Assembly: GCA_914767715.1 (NCBI GenBank)
Contig: OU612075.1
Coordinates: 4,030,001-4,094,000 of the forward strand
DNA length: 64,000 nucleotides
Origin: Membranipora membranacea
Lineage: Eukaryota; Bryozoa; Gymnolaemata; Cheilostomatida; Membraniporidae
Direction: 5' to 3'
The translations under genes were made by a program, and so were the position numbers. A model generated the notes under the pieces. The model did not search any database. It saw only the letters and a program-made list of their open reading frames with translations, and was not told the origin of the DNA. Positions 56,215 to 64,000 of this stretch are shown piece after piece; within the stretch, counting starts at the first letter, position 1, and each line of letters opens with the position of its first letter.

Positions 56215-58027
56215 CAGATATGTGAGCTACAGGCTTGTAGCATGCTCATCCATAAATTGACCTTCAATACGAGGAGGAAACAACTCGACTTTCTATCTTG
56301 GATAAATCTTAAGAAACACTACTTCCATACTGTTATGCATACACTATGTACTCGAAACAGTAACTTTTCAGTACAAAAAGACTGCCTGACATTTTTCTTT
56401 TATATAATAACGACTCTATAAATTTGCTAATGCTATCACTAAGTAGTGTAGTATCCAGACTCACCTGCAAAGTTACCATAGATTAACTCCCAAAATTCTA
56501 TTCCACTCCCGCCCTCTAGGGTGTTAATACCACCTGGGGAATCCCTCTTTTTATATCGATCCATACATGCATACATCTCTATCAATATTTATGTAGCTAT
56601 TTATGCCTGTAATACGATAACAGCCACACATATTGTGGTATATTTCCATGTATATTCCTGATACATGCAGCTCATGTTACGGACTTCTGTTTGTCGTCTT
56701 CTCTCTCTTCATTAGCTTATTATTGCATTTTCTTGATTTCTTGAGGGAATAGACCGATTATTTATCTTTATTTGTTACTGCGGCTGGCGAAGACTGGAAC
56801 AGGTGATATTACGTTATGTTTATTTAGAAGCATATTATTATTAACAATACAACTGTTAGTTTGTAACAATGAAAATACTGCACTTCTATTACCCAGCATG
56901 CAACACCGCTACATGATCGCTACTTGAGCAATGAAATCATGCAGATACTTGGAGGTTGTCTTACCTTTTTTTGGTGTTGATCAACAAATCAGGAAACAGT
57001 CTGAGTGAAGACACCACCAACAGCAAACTCAGCCTAAGTTTGACCTATTAACTCAGACTCAAAGATTTCCTACATATTCATCTCATTTCGTCATGTCAGC
57101 ACTCAACTCTGAGTGAGAAACTTAGCTAAGATGATTTAGGAAATGAGTTTGTTTAAGCAATTTGATTGCGGACACAGAAGCCATGTTTTTATAGATATTA
57201 CAATTACTGATTAACTGTTTACACTGAAAGCAAAAAACCTAGAGTTTAATCTCGCTACTTTGAATGTGCTAGCTCGCTCCAATAAATGCTAGCTGAGGAG
57301 GGGAAAAGTAATGGGGTTACATAGGCTACCCATAATTTTCTGCAATTTCGAGTCTCTTTGAAATGACTAATCTTTCTTCCTGCAAATTCTTTTCTCCACA
57401 ATGATATATTAAGTCCCTGAAGCAGATGAAAGATGGCCACATTTTACAACTGAAGAACTGTCAAACAAAAAATGTGTGGTGGACTGGTTGTTGGATAACA
57501 TTACTCTGACCTTTTGCTGTATTATTATCAAATATTTATAAGATTTCACTTATACACCAACCCTTTGTACAGACCGGCATAAAATCTGTGGCATTTGAGC
57601 AAATCCAATACTTGCTCATTACACTGCTTGTGATTCATAGACAAATTTTTAATTAATGTCATAAAAGTAACTATATAGTATCATGGATTGAAGAGGCAGT
57701 GATGTTAAATTGTTTTGATTATATTCCCATAGCAAAGGCAATGATTTTGAGTATCCTTGGCAAAGATACTAAAATAAGGCCAAGTCTGAGCATCAAACTT
57801 TACTATCTGGAAAATACATTAGGGTAAATGTCATTGTCAATCATCAGTGAAATAGTGAGGGATATCGAAGTCCCAGAGCTTTGTTTTGACATTTGAGTTT
57901 GTAACTGAGAAGAAAAGTATGAGGTCATCGACCTAAGATATTATGATGATCACAACATCCTGAGCGACAGAAAAAATAGTAAAAAACTGATACAATATAT
58001 CTGGTTATGATAACGCTCAGATATCCC

Positions 58028-58051
58028 CATAGAGTTATTATATACTCTATG
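58028..58051. mobile_element. micro-palindrome M3 with 8-bp direct repeats
   Basis: A 24-bp palindrome (arms CATAGAGT and ACTCTATG, loop TATTATAT) lies between perfect repeats GATATCCC (58020-58027 and 58052-58059). Compared with M2 the stem pair C-G has become G-C on both arms. Confidence 0.8.
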
Positions 58052-58095
58052 GATATCCCCCTCAATTAGCTTGATTGATCTTCTTGATCAGATAC

Positions 58096-58165
58096 TTCTC
58101 TATAGAGCACCTGTCCTTATATGAGGACAGGTGCTCTATACATATATATGTATAGGGCACCTGCA
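58096..58165. repeat. nested X - inverted X - X palindrome cluster
   Basis: TATAGAGCACCTG (about 58102), then its inverted copy CAGGTGCTCTATA, then an inner CATATATATG palindrome, then TATAGGGCACCTG in direct orientation. The unit thus appears as direct, inverted and direct copies within 65 bp. Confidence 0.8.
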
Positions 58166-58657
58166 CATCTCACTCACTGAGGTTATACATCAAAGTGTAA
58201 TAATTAGCACTGGAAAAAAACTATGCTGGCGTCATTCTAACACAGGCAGTATCAAATCTGGGAGTAGAGAGCTGTCTATCAAGATCACAATGCGCAATAG
58301 ATCTATAACAAATATAACATGTCTCTGCTGTCATGATCCAGCGAATCAAGGGACTGTATTATCCACTGTCTCTGGTAAAACCATGACGAGCTGCAACCTT
58401 GGATGTTAATCAGGGTCGCTTGATTACTATAACAGTCTTCTATTCCACACAAAAATGACATTATTATGTCCCAACAAAAATATTATATTCAACAGACAAG
58501 AATGCAATTGACAGATATGCGGATCAAAGTTCACGACCCAAATGTTGTTCGGAAGCGTCTAAGACAAAGACGGCGTAATGACCAATCACCGTAAGTCCAT
58601 ATGCTGTGTTTTGCTGTCTATTTCATCTGATGTCCTTGGAGATTTAAGTGTTGTCTT

Positions 58658-58685
58658 CACTGATTTATAATATTATAAATCAGTG
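58658..58685. mobile_element. micro-palindrome M4 at the GPCR stop codon
   Basis: A perfect 28-bp palindrome with half-site CACTGATTTATAAT lies between perfect 8-bp repeats GTTGTCTT (58650-58657 and 58686-58693). The right repeat overlaps the GPCR stop codon (58692-58694), so the palindrome begins within the first bases of the 3'UTR. Confidence 0.85.
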
Positions 58686-58691
58686 GTTGTC

Positions 58692-61600
58692 TTATAATCT
58701 ATCCTCTTCTGATGATAATCCACCAGTCGCGGAGGTTATAGTTTTTATCCCTAGTAATTGTGGCTCAGCACTGAGACGATGTTCATAGTTCGCACTCCTG
58801 GCACTGAGTCTGTTATTGTTATTTACACTTAGCCTGTGATTGTTATTGACACTTAGCCTGTGATTGTTATTATTACCACCAGAACTGAGTCTCTTTTGGT
58901 TATCGATGGTATTACTGAGTCTCTTGCGGTTACCGATGGGATTACTGAGCCTCTTGCGGTTACCGATGGGATAACTGAGCCTCTTGCGGTTATCGATGGT
59001 ATTACTGAGCCTCTTGCGTTTACAGATGGGATTACTGAGCCTCTTGTGGTTATCGATGTTAGTGTTGTGACTGTTTCTTCTGTTACTCCCTGTACTTAGC
59101 TGTCTAGCGACGGATGTTCTGTGTATTATACTTGAGTAATAAAGTTCTGTTGGAGATTCTCCCCTGAATCCTCGTGATATCAATCGCCTTACATCTGCCT
59201 GTAAAAGTCATCATGTCAATTGTAATCATATGAGGACTAAGATATAGTTCAGAAAAATAGAAAAACAATGGGGGTCTTGGAGGAACCAGGATTCAGAAGG
59301 AAAACAAGGAAACACGACAACCCTGCATCTTATATCATTGTACAATCTCTGAATCAGACTAAGGGAACCAAAGGGACCTTGTGTGTATAAAAATCTGCCA
59401 CAAACTAGATAATTATAAAAATTCTTGAATTTGTGGGGTGACTATGGGGTAAATTCAGGGCTTATCTCCCCTGCAGAAAGCGCAAGCAGAAGATAATGCG
59501 CAAAAAAAAAGCCATCACCCAAAAGGACCTTATAATTCTAGATCACTAGAGTATGGACATGATTTCTAAGCTTACTGCCTCCACTGCAGAGTTGGAGTCT
59601 AGGGTGTAGGGGCAACTTCAAAATCAAAATCAATTTTTAAAATTTGTAAAAATTTCAGAAAATTTGTCAGCATCTTGAGAACCTACGAGGTTGTGTGACT
59701 TTTTAAGATCTTTAAAACGATAAATGGAGGCCCTGCAGTTGTCATTTCTGCATTAATATATATTCTTGAGCCCATTTGTCCGAGTCTCGCCAATAAGAGC
59801 AATTAGAATTATGAATAGTACTGGTAAAGGGTATGTTCATCAGCATAGTTGTTTATGATGATCCGTTATTCATAGTACACATAGTACACACTGACACCAT
59901 ATCATAATAATAACACAAACAATCGATTAATATTGTTGTTCTGGCACCGAAGAATTTTAGTTTTCGTCATCATGTTTTTTTAGGAACCATGATCTCATCA
60001 ACCTGTCAGTAGCCATCACTTGTATTTAATGCGAATGACTGTTTTTGTTATCGCTGACCATTTTTCAATGCCTGTCAGCAGATACAGTGCAGTGCGTAGT
60101 TAATGTACATAACAAGTAGCCCTGTTCACACGGCCACAGGTTTTGGTGTTTTTGGTTTTTTGGGTGGCCATGTACTTCTCGGTATAGTATCAGTAGTTGT
60201 CTTCTGCTGTTTTAGCTCTAATCTTCACCACTTTGGGCTTTGACTTTTTCTCTGTTCCATAGGCAAATAAATGAACTTTGTCATTTATCATATTCAAAAT
60301 CAATACAAATAAGTTGATTGCACTAAATATTGCAGTAATAATGTAAAAACATGGCTAAGGTGAAAAAATTTAAAACACCCATGAGTAAGACCATGAGCTT
60401 GACCTTGATCATGGTCTTACTCATGGGTGTTTTAAATTTTTTTTAACTTAGCCATGTTTTCACATTATTACTGCAATATGTAGTGCAATCAACTTATTTA
60501 TATTTACTTTGAATATGATAAATGACAAAGTTCATTTATTTGCCTATGGAACAGAGAAAAAGTCAAAGCTCCAACCTCCAAGTGGTGAAGATTAGAGCTA
60601 AAACAGCAGAAGACAACTACTGATACTATACCGAGAAGTACATGGCCACCCAAAAAAACCAAAACCCGTGGCCATGTGAACAGGGCTACATAACAAGTGG
60701 TAAGTGTTCTTGTGGTTGCTAGATGGCCAATGTGGCCGATTCTCTTCATAATGTTTTTTAGATTTAGATTCCCCACTTGTTTTCCGGCTCTTTGTTGCTC
60801 CGGATTACATCGTTCATGTTACAGCTTTACTGCAGCAATTTATTTTTCATCCCAAGGACAAATTTATCCTAAGCTTTTGTTCACTCAGCTCAGATTGAAG
60901 TTTGACTATCAAATTTAGCAAACTCAACTACCTATGAAACATATCATAGATTTCCTACAACATCCATACAACCATTAACGACAGCAATAACCTCTCAAGA
61001 GTTTAAATTATACAATGGTGATAGTGGGGATAATTATAGGTACTGGTTATGATGTTAGGTAAACTAAAACATGGTTTATAATGTTCTGACATAGGTCAGC
61101 GTCCCGTAAAACTATCCAATTTAATGTCATTCATTTTTGATTGCATCTTTTATTCTTATAATATAGGAATAATATGCTGTAGTATAATCCTCTTCATATA
61201 TTATTCTCTATACACTAAATACAATGTTATAGGGTCATAGAACTGGTCTAATAGGTTCAGAGAGTTACATAAATGTGAAACTGCAATTAGGAATTATGAG
61301 ACTTTGGCACTATTCCACCTACCTGGAGATCTGCTCACACCCCTTAGCCTGATGGTAGGCTGGGTGATCAGAAGAGATGTGTATATTTATCATCAAGCAT
61401 ATTAGCTGCTATTAACACTGTCCAAATAGACCTTGGTGGTCCCAAGGACTTCATAATTTCAGGTAGATGTTAAAAAATGAACCTCCCCTAATTATAAGAT
61501 ATCAGGGTAGGCGTCCTAAGTCATTCACCATACAATTCAATATCCTAACATTATTTTGGTATGTTGAATAAATTCCTTTCAAATTTAAGAACCAATATCA

Positions 61601-63917
61601 AATATAAGTGATTGATCACAGAGAATATTACTGATAGGTGAAATGTGCTGGGTTAAGAATATCAACGTGCTGAAAATATATTTGCTGTTTCCAAATTGAG
61701 TGCCAAAATCCAGTGATTGACCGATTGATCGTAACCTAGTTATTAGATGTGCTTTCAGAACCCATATCCGAGTCACCTCAATAACCATTGATAAATATAA
61801 TTATCTCATTTTTCTTTAGGCACTGGTTCATATTATTATTTACCATGCAATAATTTCTCTTATTTTGATTTGAAAATCTATTCAGAATTTCTTAGTTTTC
61901 TAAGTAAAAAGGCCATTGGTTACCTTGCAATTTTCCAATCTGTTTTGCAATTTCTATATTGTTTGAGAATGTGTCCTTGGGACTAAAGAACCTATCTAGA
62001 ATGAATATGGAGTATATATGTGTGATCAATCCTTCTTCACTCACAAATTAACCCACCATAAATGTTTGGTATATTTGTGGTCAGTGCATAATATTGTGGT
62101 GGTAGTGCTGATCTCAGAATAACAAGTGTTGTCTAACTGACCAGATATGACCCTGTGCTATGTAGTAGGAGGTGGCTCTGTGGGTTAAAGCGCCGTTCCT
62201 TCAGATTGAAAATGTTGAAGGTTGTTGGCTCAAATTCCACTGCATTCCGCTGACTACTGGGACTTGTTGGACCCCCAGATGTGCTCCGACCTGCCAACAA
62301 ACTGAGAGCAAGATGACGCTGACATTGCGGCCTAGCCCCTAAGGCACCCGCTTTTTCACCTAAGGAATGAGGTGAGTGACTATACCTAGCAATTTTAACC
62401 AACATTTTTTTTAACCAACATATGTTACTCACCCTGTATCCTCTGTTAAATAAGAAGTAGACAAGCGGAGTGGAGAAGCAGTTAGTTAGAACGATACCAT
62501 TGAGTGTCTGAGATATAATAAAGAGATGCCGGGGAGAGAACTCTCTCATTTGACCCGTAGTTGCTAGGATGATATGAGTTAGATATGTACCAGTCCATGT
62601 GATCAATGTGACAAGGGCATCGGCAGCAAGCATCTTAATCACCTACAAGAGAGGAAAAATACAGTGCAGTTCACTTAATTCAAACCTCTGAGGACCACAT
62701 AAATTTGTTCTAAACAAGCAAAGTTTGAGTTAAGTGACCTTAGAATGCTGAAGGGACCAATTTTCCTTGTCTGAATTGACAGGAGTTTTGAATTATAAAG
62801 TTTGAATTAACCAGCTTACGCTGTATAAAGTCAAATAGTTTGGTCATCCAAATCTCCTCATTCAAGTCTCATTACATTTGTTCCATGACCATAAAGTTAC
62901 AAAACAAATCTTGAACTTAGAACTTTCTTCTCAAACATTTTTTACCTAAAACAACCAACTTGAGTAGCTGCTGTTTGTTGAAGCATCTGAAAATTTGAAT
63001 GTGAAAATGGGCGACTTTATTTTCCAGAACTAAAGGGAGATTTTAGAAAGACCAAAGTTGAGAGCTTTCTTCTCCACCATATCAACATTTATTAAAGAAG
63101 GCAGCATATTATTATATTATATTATTATATTATATTATTTCATATTGTTCTCACTTACCTTGCCTGAAGGATCGCTGGGATCCTCATTTCTATCCTTGAG
63201 ATTATTTTTGATGTATTTTCTGTAGATGAGTTTTAATCCAATAAGTACATACATAGTAATCATAGTCATTGATAGGGTTATATACGGCAGCGCTTCAATC
63301 ACATGTGACAAATTTCTACTGCTTTTTAGCAGCCCCTTTGGTTTTGGTACGCACAAAAACCTATCGCCAGCGTAATGTGTGGTGAAAGTTACTAGACTGT
63401 CGACGTTGATCAGCATAGACAGTATCCATACACTAACAGCCACTGCTATCTTATGTTTCTTGTTATACGAGAGTATCTTAAGTGGATAGTAGACAGCAAT
63501 GAAACGTTCCACACTGATGGTAGCATTCCAAACGACACTACAGAGAAATACTGACTCGCTGGTGAAGGCGACAAGCTTACATAGTACTGCAGAGTCTGGT
63601 AGAGGGACTGCCAGCTCTCTGACTATAAACCTTGGAGGGCAGACTAGAGACATGAGCAGATCGCTGGCTGCCTGGTTTAACAGCTGTATCCTCGTAGATT
63701 TGTTAGAGTGTTTACCAGACCTGAGGACGGCTAGTGATATGGAGTTAAACGTCAGACCCAGTAGAGCAATAACAGTGAAAGATATGGACACGGCGAGTCG
63801 ATCGGTGTCTGTGATTAAACTGAAACGATTTGTTTTTGTACCTGTATCTGTCGTAGAAGTATTAGACCACACATCAGTAGTGAAGTTTGTCATCGTGAGA
63901 TTGCTGGAATTCTCCAT
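58692..63917 (-). CDS. rhodopsin-family (class A) GPCR with RLS-repeat tail
   Basis: Three minus-strand exons, 63917-63159, 62642-62433 and 59198-58692, all phase 0, give 491 residues. The N-terminus has four N-glycosylation sequons (NSS, NLT, NFT, NTS). Helices: TM1 about 42-65 (Asn58), TM2 with NQAASDLLM (Asp86), Cys113 at the top of TM3, ERF (137-139) in place of DRY, TM4 Trp164, Cys189 in loop 2 for the usual disulphide, TM5 Pro211, TM6 around TWTGTY (268-273), TM7 ending TPLVY (311-315) in place of NPxxY, then helix 8 FNRGYRADVRRLI. It looks like a peptide-type receptor, but the ligand cannot be named. The 168-residue tail has about ten R-L-S units (six 10-residue KRKRLSNTID-type repeats, then NNNHRLSV-type repeats), each a basophilic kinase site. 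Tail assignment rests on phase, acceptor and the helix 8 join. Confidence 0.85.
58795..59060 (-). repeat. 30-bp and 24-bp coding tandem repeats in GPCR tail
   Basis: About six 30-bp units encode [N/K]RKRLSN[P/T]I-type decapeptides, followed by 24-bp units encoding HRLSVNNN-type octapeptides. All keep frame and all keep the RLS core while flanks vary, suggesting selection on that core. The plus-strand open frame across this region is a shadow. Confidence 0.9.
60117..60688. mobile_element. 572-bp foldback element with 9-bp TSD (Mutator-like)
   Basis: Two arms of about 280 bp are nearly identical reverse complements, meeting at about 60400 with only a few unpaired bases; outer ends TAGCCCTGTTCACA / TGTGAACAGGGCTA. 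Perfect 9-bp direct repeats CATAACAAG flank it (60108-60116 and 60689-60697). Long terminal inverted repeats with a 9-bp target duplication are typical of Mutator-like elements. It has no transposase frame. It lies in GPCR intron 2. Confidence 0.9.
60698..62100. other. GPCR intron 2, remaining sequence
   Basis: AT-rich intronic sequence between the foldback element and the SINE. No exon, RNA gene or repeat family recognised. Confidence 0.5.
62168..62350 (+). mobile_element. tRNA-Ala-derived SINE, copy C
   Basis: GGAGGTGGCTCTGTGGGTTA head, degraded B box (TTGGCTCAAATTCCACTGC), then TGACTACTGGG, CAGATGTGCTCCGACCTGCC and AACTGAGAGC body as in copies A and B. More diverged; in GPCR intron 2 near exon 2. 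Confidence 0.75.
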
Positions 63918-64000
63918 TAGACAGCAAATTAATTAATATGATTAGCAGTAAAGCGCAAAAAAACCTACCACTACAAAGGCATAATACTGGATTTTATGCC

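Larger units (their letters stand above)
56215..58691. other. convergent intergenic region between kinase and GPCR genes
   Basis: No gene is firmly supported. It holds micro-palindrome M3 (58028-58051), a nested palindrome cluster (58096-58165) and M4 (58658-58685). A segment at 58491-58590 (acceptor TTCAACAG, donor CC/GTAAGT) is open in two plus frames, one giving MRIKVHDPNVVRKRLRQRRR; it may be an exon of an unrecognised gene. An open stretch after an acceptor at 56991-56992 is weaker. Confidence 0.45.

Noticed and set aside
58860-59099. Plus-strand ORF with ITEPLAV repeats
   Set aside because: Antisense of the RLS repeat exon; the minus frame has an acceptor, correct phase and helix 8 continuity.
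63499-63936. Plus-strand 145-codon ORF
   Set aside because: Antisense shadow of the GPCR first coding exon, whose helices and motifs are clear on the minus strand.

Overview
The window is AT-rich animal nuclear DNA. Its genes are split by GT-AG introns with consensus donors (GTAAGT, GTATGT, GTGAGT), and intergenic and intronic DNA is packed with palindromic, tandem and tRNA-derived repeats. A TBP-like factor (TBPL1/TRF2), known as a bilaterian innovation, points to a bilaterian invertebrate. The density (about eight genes in 64 kb) and several 3' splice sites lying 2-5 nt before start codons would fit a compact genome with spliced-leader trans-splicing, such as a tunicate, but the species cannot be fixed from sequence alone.

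Layout: (1) start-5406, plus strand: 3' part of a CARF/ALS2CR8-domain transcription regulator with a long Lys/Ser/Thr tail carrying a TPAKV minisatellite. (2) 6904-8781, minus: a two-coding-exon RAP2-type GTPase. (3) 13348-18694, minus: a complete ten-exon SUPT7L (SAGA subunit) whose last 3' splice site lies in a triplicated 26-bp repeat. (4) 20066-22272, plus: a four-exon gene for an unrecognised 119-residue helical protein. (5) 26427-34727, plus: PRKX-type AGC kinase, seven coding exons. (6) 37771-43686, plus: TBPL1/TRF2, four coding exons, with added N- and C-terminal tails. (7) about 44.93-45.82 kb, plus: unidentified coding-like segments, gene or pseudogene. (8) 46132-56214, plus: a germinal-centre kinase III (STK24/25/26) with possible alternative 3' ends. 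(9) 58692-63917, minus: a rhodopsin-family GPCR with an RLS-repeat cytoplasmic tail.

The genes do not form one pathway, but three act in transcription (CARF-like, SUPT7L, TBPL1) and four in signalling (RAP2, PRKX, GCK-III, GPCR). RAP2 and a GCK-III kinase are also neighbours in both human paralogous regions (RAP2A-STK24 on 13q32, RAP2C-STK26 on Xq26), so this linkage looks ancestral.

The most unusual content is in the repeats: (a) 23-45 bp micro-palindromes with CA...TG ends, each between perfect 7-8 bp direct repeats, some related to one another with compensating stem changes; (b) a 44-65 bp GC-rich hairpin element in at least seven copies, several between direct repeats; (c) a 572-bp near-perfect palindrome with a 9-bp target duplication; (d) a tRNA-Ala-like SINE; (e) several palindromic MITE-like families.
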